A stretch of DNA of 64,000 nucleotides from an uncultured Eubacteriales bacterium. GTDB lineage: Bacteria > Bacillota > Clostridia > Oscillospirales > Acutalibacteraceae. The stretch is from assembly GCA_934462705.1 (NCBI GenBank), contig CAKSIH010000006.1, positions 14,411 through 78,410 of the forward strand, in the 5' to 3' direction. The translations under genes were made by a program, and so were the position numbers. The notes beneath the pieces are model-generated. The model saw nothing but the letters and a program-made list of their open reading frames with translations. It was not told the DNA's origin and made no database searches. Of the stretch, positions 18,530-25,437 are shown piece by piece. The first letter of the stretch is position 1. Each line of letters begins with the position of its first letter.

Positions 18530-19135
18530 GTGGAATATTATGTAAGTCTTATAAAAAAGAAACTCAGCAAAAAAAGATTTGAACATTGCATAAATGTTTC
18601 TCGGGAGTGTGTAAAGCTTGCTAAAAAATATAATGTAGATCCTTACAAAGCTAAAATGGCGGGAATTTTGCATGACATAACTAAAGAAGAACCATTTAAA
18701 AAACAAATGAACACGATAAAACATTTTGGCATGATAATGACAGAATATGAAAAAAAATCTCCTAGCCTTTGGCACCCGATATCTGGAGCAGCGTTTTTAA
18801 AATATAAACTGATGATTAAAGATAATGATATAATAAATGCAGTAAGATATCACACTACTGGTAGACCCAATATGTCTATGCTTGAAAAAATAGTTTTTTT
18901 GTCTGATGCGATATCTATTGAAAGAAACTATAAGGGTGTTAGTTATTTAAGAGATTTGGCTTATAAGGATATTAATGAGGCTTTAGCAGAGTGTGTTGCC
19001 CTTAATTTAAAGAGGTTAGTGGAACTGAAATTATTTATAGAGCCAAATAGTATAATGCTTTATAATGAAGTTATAGATGATAATATAAAAAGTAGGATAA
19101 AAAAGGAAAATAATTTAAATTGCAGGAAAATATAA
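18530..19135 (+). CDS. yqeK: HD-domain phosphohydrolase YqeK (Ap4A hydrolase family)
   Basis: The 201-residue protein has the HD pattern: H in RFEHCINVSRECVKLA, HD in MAGILHDITKE, a third H in WHPISGAAFLKYKL, and YHTTGRPNMSMLEKIVFLSDAIS. YqeK proteins cleave diadenosine tetraphosphate symmetrically and depend on iron. GTG start with GGGGG 9-10 bases upstream. The gene that normally follows, rsfS, is present only as a remnant (19148-19363). Confidence 0.92.
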   Translation: MEYYVSLIKKKLSKKRFEHCINVSRECVKLAKKYNVDPYKAKMAGILHDITKEEPFKKQMNTIKHFGMIMTEYEKKSPSLWHPISGAAFLKYKLMIKDNDIINAVRYHTTGRPNMSMLEKIVFLSDAISIERNYKGVSYLRDLAYKDINEALAECVALNLKRLVELKLFIEPNSIMLYNEVIDDNIKSRIKKENNLNCRKI

Positions 19136-19147
19136 AGGGCAAAGTGT

Positions 19148-19363
19148 ATGGTTAAAATTGTGAAGAAAAAATTACTTTTGATTGATTATGTTATTTTGGA
19201 AATTTGGACAAGTATTAAACATGCTAGGAACCTGACAAATAAACTAGAACTTTCACTTATAGTATAGTCGAGCCATATATATGTTATAGTTAAAATTTTT
19301 TCAAAATAAATTAGAAATTTTTATGACTTTGTAGTTCTTTCAAGCAAATTAGAATTATTTTGA
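19148..19363 (+). pseudogene. rsfS: Decayed ribosomal silencing factor gene (rsfS remnant)
   Basis: Directly after yqeK, where Firmicutes carry rsfS, one frame reads KKLLLIDYVILEIWTSIKHA. This keeps the spacing of the RsfS motif DYFVIxSGTS (D, Y, T and S align over ten positions). Downstream in the same frame comes VIVKIFSK, a stop, then IRNFYDF. That lines up with the C-terminal RsfS segment VVHVFxxExRxFYxLExLW. The frame has stops at 19265 and 19307 and lacks about 20 codons between the two blocks; the N-terminal part is also lost. What is seen: two ordered, same-frame similarities in the expected place. Inference: loss of a ribosome hibernation factor at this site. A second intact copy elsewhere cannot be excluded. 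Confidence 0.68.
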
Positions 19364-19483
19364 TGAAATATGTTATGAGGAAAAGAGTAATTGAAATCTG
19401 TAAAAATATTTATTTTTACAAAAGTATTTGAGCTTAAGTGAGGAATGCAATGATAATAAAATAAATGTTATCTAAACTTAATA

Positions 19484-19512
19484 TTGACATTAATTTATTT
19501 TTGTTGTATAAT
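19484..19512 (+). promoter_or_regulatory. Consensus sigma-A promoter of rpsU
   Basis: TTGACA, 17 bases, TATAAT, a full consensus match. Transcription should start near 19519, inside the palindrome at 19512-19523. Confidence 0.88.
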
Positions 19513-19523
19513 TGTGTACACAA
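19512..19523. promoter_or_regulatory. 12-bp perfect palindrome at the rpsU start point
   Basis: TTGTGTACACAA is a perfect dyad overlapping the end of the -10 box and the expected +1. Its position is that of an operator for a dimeric regulator, but no known consensus is matched with confidence. Confidence 0.4.
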
Positions 19524-19535
19524 CATAGAATTATA

Positions 19536-19560
19536 CCCCTGCCTTACGGCGGATGGGAGG
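19536..19560 (+). promoter_or_regulatory. Hairpin next to the rpsU ribosome-binding site
   Basis: CTGCC (19539-19543), loop TTAC, GGCGG (19548-19552), extended across a two-base bulge by CCC (19536-19538) with GGG (19555-19557). The last arm uses part of the GGGAGG ribosome site, so folding would limit rpsU translation. Confidence 0.45.
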
Positions 19561-19567
19561 GAAATAA

Positions 19568-19741
19568 ATGGCTGAAATTAGAATTAAGGATAACGAGTCT
19601 TTAGATAGTGCTCTTAGAAGATTTAAAAAGCAATGTTCAAGAGCAGGAGTTATAGCTGAAGTTCGCAAAAGAGAAGCTTATGAAAAGCCTTCAGTTAGAC
19701 GTAGAAAGAAGTCTGAAGCAGCTAGAAAACGTAAATATTAA
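19568..19741 (+). CDS. rpsU: 30S ribosomal protein S21
   Basis: The 57-residue protein, MAEIRIKDNESLDSALRRFK to ARKRKY, matches S21 in length and sequence (RRFKKQCSRAGVIAEVRKRE, YEKPSVRRRKKSEAARKR). S21 binds 16S rRNA near the anti-Shine-Dalgarno end and helps initiation. GGGAGG lies 7 bases before the ATG. It is a single-gene unit with its own consensus promoter, a leader hairpin and a terminator. Confidence 0.97.
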   Translation: MAEIRIKDNESLDSALRRFKKQCSRAGVIAEVRKREAYEKPSVRRRKKSEAARKRKY

Positions 19742-19746
19742 TTTTT

Positions 19747-19773
19747 AAGCGGGCATTTTTTGTCCGCTTTTTT
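19747..19773 (+). terminator. Terminator after rpsU
   Basis: AAGCGGGCA and TGTCCGCTT form a 9-bp stem (one G-U pair), followed by a run of Ts. Confidence 0.85.
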
Positions 19774-19799
19774 GATAAGATTTATTAGGGAGATTCAAT

Positions 19800-20273
19800 A
19801 TGTCAGTTTTTAAACCATATATGAAGTTAAAACGTATAGAAGATGTTAAATTAGGTTTATTGAAGCATTTAAAAATAAAGCTAATTTTAGTTGACATTGA
19901 TAATACTCTTGTAGAACATGGGTTGGAAGATATAAGTATTGAGGTAGAGCATTGGTTAAATAACATAAAAAGACAAGGTATAAGATTGATTTTAGTTTCC
20001 AACAATAGTGAAGAACGGGTTCGCAAATTTGCAAATAATGTAAGTTTAACCTATGTATCAAAAGCTAATAAACCTTTTCCTTTTAAAGTGGTAAAAAAAT
20101 TAAAAGGATATAATAAAAGTAAAATATTACTTATTGGGGATCAAGTTTTTACCGATATCGTGTTTGCTAACTTGTTAGGTATAAGGTCAATTTTATTGGA
20201 GCCAATAAATGAAAACGAACCTAAAAATATAAAGTTAAAAAGGATATTGGAAAGGCCTTTACGAAAAAATTAA
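19800..20273 (+). CDS. yqeG: YqeG family HAD-type phosphatase
   Basis: 157 residues starting MSVFKPYMKLKRIEDV, the usual YqeG opening. HAD motif I is LVDIDNTLVEHG, motif II ILVSNNSEERV, the lysine is in SKANKPFP, and motif IV is LLIGDQVFTDIVFANLLG. The family is a class of small HAD phosphatases (close to GEP4-type phosphatidylglycerophosphatases) of uncertain substrate. AGGGAG lies 8 bases before the ATG. aroQ follows 14 bases later, as in many Clostridia. Confidence 0.9.
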   Translation: MSVFKPYMKLKRIEDVKLGLLKHLKIKLILVDIDNTLVEHGLEDISIEVEHWLNNIKRQGIRLILVSNNSEERVRKFANNVSLTYVSKANKPFPFKVVKKLKGYNKSKILLIGDQVFTDIVFANLLGIRSILLEPINENEPKNIKLKRILERPLRKN

Positions 20274-20287
20274 GGGAGTTGGCATTG

Positions 20288-20719
20288 GTGAAAAAAATAG
20301 CTGTAATTTTAGGGCCAAACTTGAATATGACTGGAATTAGAGAAAAGAATTTATATGGTAGCGAGCACTACAGTGATATAAAGGATGAAATATTAAAGTA
20401 TGCTAGAGAACAAGATTTGGCATGTGAAATTTTTCAATCTAATCATGAAGGGGCTCTAATTGACAAAATACATAGTTTAATTGGTAAAGTTGATGGTCTT
20501 ATAATAAATGCCGGAGGGCTTACACATTATAGCATTTGCTTAAGAGACGCACTTGCCTGTATTGAAATACCGTGTTTAGAAGTTCATATGACGAATATTT
20601 TTGCAAGGGAAAAGTTTCGTGCAGTTTCAGTTATTTCAGATGTATGCATTGGTATTATAGCAGGTTTTGGAAAGAATAGCTATTTTCTTGCAATAGACGC
20701 TTTAAAAAGAAATTTATAA
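20288..20719 (+). CDS. aroQ: Type II 3-dehydroquinate dehydratase
   Basis: Shikimate pathway step 3: 3-dehydroquinate to 3-dehydroshikimate. The type II motifs are ILGPNLNMTGIREKNLYG (Asn, Arg and Tyr of the active site), QSNHEGALIDKIH, INAGGLTHYSICLRDAL and EVHMTNIFAREKFR. NAG replaces the common NPG. GTG 20288 is favoured because GGGAG lies 9 bases upstream; TTG 20285 is also possible. No other aromatic pathway gene is in the window. Confidence 0.93.
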   Translation: MKKIAVILGPNLNMTGIREKNLYGSEHYSDIKDEILKYAREQDLACEIFQSNHEGALIDKIHSLIGKVDGLIINAGGLTHYSICLRDALACIEIPCLEVHMTNIFAREKFRAVSVISDVCIGIIAGFGKNSYFLAIDALKRNL

Positions 20720-20733
20720 GTAAGGTGTTTAAT

Positions 20734-21825
20734 ATGAATGAGCAAATTTTTAAATTTTTAAATAACTTACCAAAAGAAGAAGGTAATGCTAAGGTTGATG
20801 CAGCTGTAATTTATTCAAATGTAAATCGATTTTACTTAACTGGATTTAAGTCTAGTGATGGGGTAGTTATAATTACAAGGAATAATTCTTATTTGTTAGT
20901 TGACTTTAGATATTATGAAATCGCAAAAAAGACTGTAGAGAACTTTGAAGTAATTTTAGTAAATAATTTTAAAAACTCAATTAAGGATATAATAAAAAAA
21001 GAAAATTTAAAGGGCATTTTGTTGGAGTTTGAAAAGTTAACACTTTCTGTTGCTAAAAATCTCGAGGCAATTATTAATGAATGTGGAGCAACTGCGATTA
21101 TATCTTCGACACTTGATAATATACTTTCTTCAATTAGAATTATTAAGACAAAAAAGGAAGTAGAAAAAATTAAGATTTCTCAACAAATAGCAGAGGCTGC
21201 ATTTGATTTTGTTTTACCAAGAATTGTGCCGGGTATTAGAGAGAAAGACGTAGCGCTTGATTTAGAGTTTTTTATGAGAAAAAATGGTGCTTCGTCATCA
21301 GCATTTGATATAATAGTCGTTAGTGGTAAAAATAGCTCATTGCCACATGGAGAACCAAGTGATAAAGCTATAGAAGAAGGAGAATTTGTTACTATAGACA
21401 TTGGAGCAGTTTATAAAGGCTACAATAGTGACATGACAAGAACCATCGCTATTGGTGAAATTACAGATAGGCAAAAAGAAGTATATAATACGGTTTTGAA
21501 GGCTCAAAATGCTGCTCTTGACATATTAAAACCAGGGGTAAGGTGCAGTGATGTAGACAAGGTTGCTAGAGATATTATTTATAATGCTGGGTTTGAAGGT
21601 TGCTTTGGCCATTCTTTAGGGCACGGTGTAGGGTTAGAAGTTCATGAAAGCCCTAGCTTGTCACCTAAAAATATGGAGCTTTTAAAGCCAGGAATGGTAG
21701 TTACGGTTGAACCGGGAATATACATTAAAAATGACTTTGGAGTAAGAATAGAAGACATGGTTTTAATTAATGATTCAGGGTATAAGAACTTTACCAATAT
21801 AAAAAAAGATTTAATAATAATTTAA
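20734..21825 (+). CDS. M24 family aminopeptidase (Xaa-Pro type)
   Basis: 363 residues with an N-terminal creatinase-like domain (1-130) and a C-terminal pita-bread domain. Metal ligands are visible: Asp in TIDIGAVYKGYNSDMTRTIAIG (two Asp), His in GHSLGHGVGLEVHESP, Glu in TVEPGIY and Glu in VRIEDMVLI. This is the small Firmicutes form found directly upstream of efp. It releases N-terminal residues ahead of proline. ATG 20734 has TAAGGTG 6 bases upstream. Confidence 0.92.
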   Translation: MNEQIFKFLNNLPKEEGNAKVDAAVIYSNVNRFYLTGFKSSDGVVIITRNNSYLLVDFRYYEIAKKTVENFEVILVNNFKNSIKDIIKKENLKGILLEFEKLTLSVAKNLEAIINECGATAIISSTLDNILSSIRIIKTKKEVEKIKISQQIAEAAFDFVLPRIVPGIREKDVALDLEFFMRKNGASSSAFDIIVVSGKNSSLPHGEPSDKAIEEGEFVTIDIGAVYKGYNSDMTRTIAIGEITDRQKEVYNTVLKAQNAALDILKPGVRCSDVDKVARDIIYNAGFEGCFGHSLGHGVGLEVHESPSLSPKNMELLKPGMVVTVEPGIYIKNDFGVRIEDMVLINDSGYKNFTNIKKDLIII

Positions 21826-21904
21826 AAAAATAAAAATTTAGACTTGAAGTTTTTTTTATTTTGATATAAAATGCTATTAGACGCATTTGACTGGAGGATT
21901 TTTT

Positions 21905-22462
21905 ATGATATCAGCAGGAGATTTTAGAAATGGCATTACTTTTGAAATGGATGGCAATGTTTATTGTATAATAGAATTTCAGCATGTTAAACCGGGAAAG
22001 GGTGCAGCCTTTGTTAGAACAAAAATAAGAAATGTTATAACAGGCAGTGTTGTTGAAAAAACTTTTAACCCAAATGATAAATTCCCGACTGCATTTATAG
22101 AAAGAAAGGAAATGCAGTACCTTTATAATGATGGCGATTTGTATTACTTTATGGATATGGAAAATTATGAGCAACTTCCTATTAATAAGAGTGTTTTAGG
22201 AGAAAACTTTAAGTTTGTAAAAGAAAATATGGAGTGCAAAGTTCTTTCGTATAAGGGAAATGTTTTTGGTGTAGAACCTCCATTTTTTGTTGAACTTGAG
22301 GTTACAGAAACTGATCCAGGCTTTAAGGGGGATACAGCAACTAACGCAACAAAGCCAGCAACTCTTGAGACAGGTGCTGAGATTAGAGTTCCTTTGTTTA
22401 TAGACCAAGGGGAAAAGATTAGAATAGATACAAGAACCGGCGAGTATATGGAGAGAGCATGA
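21905..22462 (+). CDS. efp: Elongation factor P
   Basis: EF-P helps the ribosome through polyproline stretches. 185 residues, the usual length, with KOW-like domain I (MISAGDFRNGITFEMDGNVY), the loop lysine in HVKPGKGAAFVRTKIRN, and OB domains II and III ending in KIRIDTRTGEYMERA. The tip PGKGAA matches Firmicutes forms. GGAGGA lies 6 bases before the ATG at 21905; the in-frame TTG at 21887 is upstream of it. It follows the M24 peptidase, its usual neighbour. Confidence 0.97.
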   Translation: MISAGDFRNGITFEMDGNVYCIIEFQHVKPGKGAAFVRTKIRNVITGSVVEKTFNPNDKFPTAFIERKEMQYLYNDGDLYYFMDMENYEQLPINKSVLGENFKFVKENMECKVLSYKGNVFGVEPPFFVELEVTETDPGFKGDTATNATKPATLETGAEIRVPLFIDQGEKIRIDTRTGEYMERA

Positions 22463-22580
22463 TAATTATTAGCTATTTATATGTATTTTGAAATTATAAA
22501 CAGGTTTGAAATAATTTGAATAACTTTTAACTTGTTTGTAATAATATAATTAATTGAGATTTAAAGGAGGCACAAGTTTT

Positions 22581-23039
22581 ATGACTATTACAGAGAAAGT
22601 AGCTTATGTTAAAGGGCTTGTTCAAGGGCTAAACCTTGATGAGCAAAAACCGGAGGTAAAGGTTCTTTTAAAGGTTGTGGATTTGCTTGATGAATTATCA
22701 CTTTCTGTATCTGATTTAGAAGATGCATATGATGATGTTGTAGATCAGATGGATGCAATTGACGAAGACCTTTGTATGTTAGAAGAAGACTTTTATGATG
22801 AGTCTGAAGAAAGTGATGACGATGTTTTTTATGAGGTAACTTGTCCTACCTGCAATGAAACTGTGTGTGTTTCCGAACCTGTTATATTAGATGGTAAAAT
22901 TGAGTGTCCGGGTTGTGGAGAGAATTTAGAATTTGACTTTGACGACATTTGTAATTGTAGCGATGAATGTAATTGTAGTTCTGATTGTGAATGTGAGGAT
23001 GGGTACGTTTGCAACGATGGCTGTACCTGTGTTCAGTAA
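22581..23039 (+). CDS. CD1247-type protein with acidic linker, zinc ribbon and Cys-rich tail
   Basis: 152 residues from the ATG at 22581 (AAAGGAGG upstream). The first 60 residues (MTITEKVAYVKGLVQGLNLD, VLLKVVDLLDEL) match the CD1247 N-terminal domain found in many Clostridia. An Asp/Glu-rich helix follows. Next is a Cys4 ribbon: CPTCNETV and CPGCGENLEF. The last 29 residues hold nine Cys in repeated CxC pairs (CNC, CNC, CEC, CTC), which is not usual for the family and suggests metal binding. Function is unknown. Confidence 0.8.
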   Translation: MTITEKVAYVKGLVQGLNLDEQKPEVKVLLKVVDLLDELSLSVSDLEDAYDDVVDQMDAIDEDLCMLEEDFYDESEESDDDVFYEVTCPTCNETVCVSEPVILDGKIECPGCGENLEFDFDDICNCSDECNCSSDCECEDGYVCNDGCTCVQ

Positions 23040-23057
23040 ATTAATATTAATTTAAAT

Positions 23058-23092
23058 GAAAGGGGACTTTCTTAAATGAAAGTTCCCTTTTT
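23058..23092 (+). terminator. Terminator after the CD1247-type gene
   Basis: AAGGGGACTTTC and GAAAGTTCCCTT form a 12-bp stem (one G-U pair) with a 6-base loop and a following T run. Confidence 0.88.
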
Positions 23093-23124
23093 ATAATTAT
23101 GTTTTGATAAATGAAGGGAAAGTT

Positions 23125-24096
23125 ATGCTAAAGAAATTTGTTATTTTTATATTGCTTATATTTTGCTTATTTAATTTTTCTGCTTGCAGTAAAGGTACAT
23201 ATAGAAAAGTTGGTATAAATGTCGCAATTTTAAAAGGGCCAACAGGACTTGGTATGTTAAAGATTATTGATGACAGTGAAAAATGTGAAATAAATGATTA
23301 TAATGTATCTGTTTTTAATGATCCCAATAACGTTGCGTCAAGGCTTATAAGCGGGGAGGTTGATATTGCTACAATTCCTACTAACATGGCAGCTATGATT
23401 TATAATAAAACCGGTGGAGATATCAAAATTGCTGCAATTAATACATTAAGTGTATTATATATTTTATCCTCAGATGATAATATTAAATCTGTTGCTGATT
23501 TAAAGGGCAAGACTATATTTGTTAGTGGTAAGGGGACAACACCTGAGTATACATTAAAATACGTTTTAACTCAAAATAATTTAAAGATAAATAAAGATGT
23601 TAATGTTGAGTATAAATCAAATCATGAAGAATTAGCTTCTTTGGCTATTGCAGAAAAAATTGATATTGCACTGTTGCCAGAACCTTTTGCAACACAGGTA
23701 GTTTATAGAAATCCAAGCTTTAAAGTAAAAATAGATTTAACAGATGAGTGGAATAAAGTTACATTGACTGATACTTCACTTCCTATGGGATGTATAGCAG
23801 TTAGAAGACAATTTATAAAAGAGAATTCATTGCAGTTTGACAAGTTTTTAAGTGAATATGAAAAATCGGTTAATTTCTTAAATGAAAATAGAGAAAGAGC
23901 AGCAGAACTTTCCAATAAATATAACATTATGCCGAAAGATGTTGCTTTTAAGTCTATCCCGAAATGTAAGGTTGTTTTTATATCAGGTGAAACAATGGTA
24001 AAAAGGGTTAATGAATTTTTAGGCATTTTATTTGAGTTTGAACCTAAATCTGTTGGAGGCAAGGTGCCGAATGAAGAGCTTTATTATAAAAAATAA
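23125..24096 (+). CDS. ABC importer substrate-binding lipoprotein (NMT1/SsuA/ThiY-like)
   Basis: 323 residues. The N-terminus is a lipoprotein signal (MLKKFVIFILLIFCLFNFSAC) with the lipobox Cys in FSAC. The mature part is a periplasmic-binding-protein type 2 fold: GPTGLGMLKI, RLISGEVDIATIPTNMAAMI, VADLKGKTIFVSGKGTTPEY, IDIALLPEPFATQV. It would bind a small ligand outside the membrane; nitrate, sulfonate, pyrimidine or another ligand cannot be told apart. ATG 23125 is used because the ATG-less stretch before it lacks family character. It overlaps the permease gene by 26 bases. Confidence 0.87.
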   Translation: MLKKFVIFILLIFCLFNFSACSKGTYRKVGINVAILKGPTGLGMLKIIDDSEKCEINDYNVSVFNDPNNVASRLISGEVDIATIPTNMAAMIYNKTGGDIKIAAINTLSVLYILSSDDNIKSVADLKGKTIFVSGKGTTPEYTLKYVLTQNNLKINKDVNVEYKSNHEELASLAIAEKIDIALLPEPFATQVVYRNPSFKVKIDLTDEWNKVTLTDTSLPMGCIAVRRQFIKENSLQFDKFLSEYEKSVNFLNENRERAAELSNKYNIMPKDVAFKSIPKCKVVFISGETMVKRVNEFLGILFEFEPKSVGGKVPNEELYYKK

Positions 24097-24814
24097 ATTC
24101 TTTAAATCATTAGGGGTTTTGATTTTTTGGATTACAATATGGCAAATTTGTTATATACTTGTTAATAAAGAAATTTTTTTAGTTTCTCCATTTTCTGTAT
24201 TTAAGAGAATTTTTATTTTATCATTTGATTATAACTTTTGGTTAAGTATAGTTTTTTCACTAATACGAGTTATATTGGGATTTGTTTCAGCTATTAGCGT
24301 GGGTACAATTTTAGCAATTTTAATGTATTTTTCATGTTTTCTTTACTATATTTTTAAACCATTAATTTTAATAATAAAAACAACTCCTGTAGCTTCTTTT
24401 GTTATTTTGGCTTTAGTTTTTATAAAATCATATTATTTGCCAATATTTATATCATTCTTGATGGTGATGCCAATTGTTTGGGCCAATGTATATGAAGGAA
24501 TGAATAGAGTTGATAAAAAGCTTTTACAGATGAGTGACATATACCAGTTTTCAAAAATGAATAAAATAAAAAACATATATTGGCCTTGTTTAAAGCCTTA
24601 TTTTTTAGCTGCAATAACGACTGGTATTTGTTTTGCATGGAAGTCAGTAATTGCAGCTGAGGTAATTGCTAATACATCGGTTTCAATTGGAGCTCAAATC
24701 TTGAACTCTAAAGTTTATATGGAAACTTTAGATGTTTTTGCTTGGACGGTAGTTATTATAATGTTAAGTTTTGTTTTGGAAAAAGTTTTAATAAAAATTG
24801 TTAAATTTATTTAA
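24071..24814 (+). CDS. ABC importer permease (SsuC/TauC type)
   Basis: 247 residues with about six membrane segments. The cytoplasmic coupling loop for the ATPase is around VDKKLLQMSDIYQFSKMNKIKNIYWP, and ITTGICFAWKSVIAAEVIA matches the SsuC/TauC/ThiX family. ATG 24071 has AAGGTG 4 bases upstream and lies inside the end of the lipoprotein gene, so the two are coupled. No ATPase gene follows. A terminator comes next and then the phage-like cluster, so the ATPase is either elsewhere or lost. Confidence 0.86.
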   Translation: MKSFIIKNKFFKSLGVLIFWITIWQICYILVNKEIFLVSPFSVFKRIFILSFDYNFWLSIVFSLIRVILGFVSAISVGTILAILMYFSCFLYYIFKPLILIIKTTPVASFVILALVFIKSYYLPIFISFLMVMPIVWANVYEGMNRVDKKLLQMSDIYQFSKMNKIKNIYWPCLKPYFLAAITTGICFAWKSVIAAEVIANTSVSIGAQILNSKVYMETLDVFAWTVVIIMLSFVLEKVLIKIVKFI

Positions 24815-24829
24815 ATTTATTTATAGCTG

Positions 24830-24877
24830 AAATGCTAATTCAGACGAATTTTTAGATTTGCTGAGTTAGCATTTTTA
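24830..24877 (+). terminator. Terminator after the permease gene
   Basis: AATGCTAATTCAG and CTGAGTTAGCATT form a 13-bp stem (one G-U pair) with a 17-base loop and a long T-rich tail. It marks the left edge of the phage-like cluster. Confidence 0.85.
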
Positions 24878-24959
24878 TTTTTTTTAAAGTTTCATTTTAA
24901 AAGGCAAAAAAGTAATTTTTTTTAGTATGTATTGAAAACACTAGAAAGGGGGAAAAAAT

Positions 24960-25433
24960 ATTAGCTGCGAAAATTGTATTAGTAAAAGGGAAAAGACCTT
25001 TTGTTATTATTATGTGAACGGTAAGAGCGTTAAAGAAGCAGCATTTAAGGCTGGATATATTATTGCACCTGAGAAAAATGGTTTAAATCTTCTTATGAAG
25101 AATGAAATAAATGAGTTTATTTACGAAATATGTGAAAAAAAGAGAAAAATACTTTTAGATAGGGCTTATTGCGGTTATGAAAGATTAGCTTTTGGATCTG
25201 TTGGAGATATAGTTGAGTTGATCTGTAAGCCTAATTTTTCAGAAAAAGATTTAGAAGGTTTAGACTATTTTAATATTTCAGAAATTAAAAAAAATAGAGA
25301 TGGAGGGCTTGAAGTAAAATTTTTTGATAGACTAAAAGCCTTGGAAAAGCTCGAAAATGTTGCGTGTAGTAATAAAAATCAAGGATTATCATTTTATTCT
25401 GTGCTTGAGAAAAGTGCAGAAAAGTTAAATTGA
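24960..25433 (+). CDS. Phage terminase small subunit (apparent AUU start)
   Basis: The small terminase binds DNA and starts packaging. FCYYYVNGKSVKEAAFKAGY matches the N-terminal helix-turn-helix of PBSX/SPP1-type small terminases. The frame is open from a stop at 24942, and this motif lies upstream of the first usual start (GTG 25014), which has no ribosome site and would cut the motif. AAAGGGGG at 24945-24952 is 7 bases before ATT 24960, giving a 157-residue protein that begins (M)SCENCISKREKTF. An AUU start, or an upstream base error, best explains this. The rest (LAFGSVGDIVELI, LKALEKLE) fits the family. Confidence 0.75.
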   Translation: MSCENCISKREKTFCYYYVNGKSVKEAAFKAGYIIAPEKNGLNLLMKNEINEFIYEICEKKRKILLDRAYCGYERLAFGSVGDIVELICKPNFSEKDLEGLDYFNISEIKKNRDGGLEVKFFDRLKALEKLENVACSNKNQGLSFYSVLEKSAEKLN

Positions 25434-25437
25434 AGAG

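Noticed and set aside
21841..21870. Promoter-like boxes before efp (TTGAAG and TATAAA)
   Set aside because: The spacer is 15 bases and the boxes are weak, and the M24 peptidase gene just upstream can supply transcription.
22498..22537. Weak inverted repeat after efp (AAACAGGTT with AACTTGTTT)
   Set aside because: Nine pairs with one G-U, a 21-base loop and little U tract; too weak to call a terminator.
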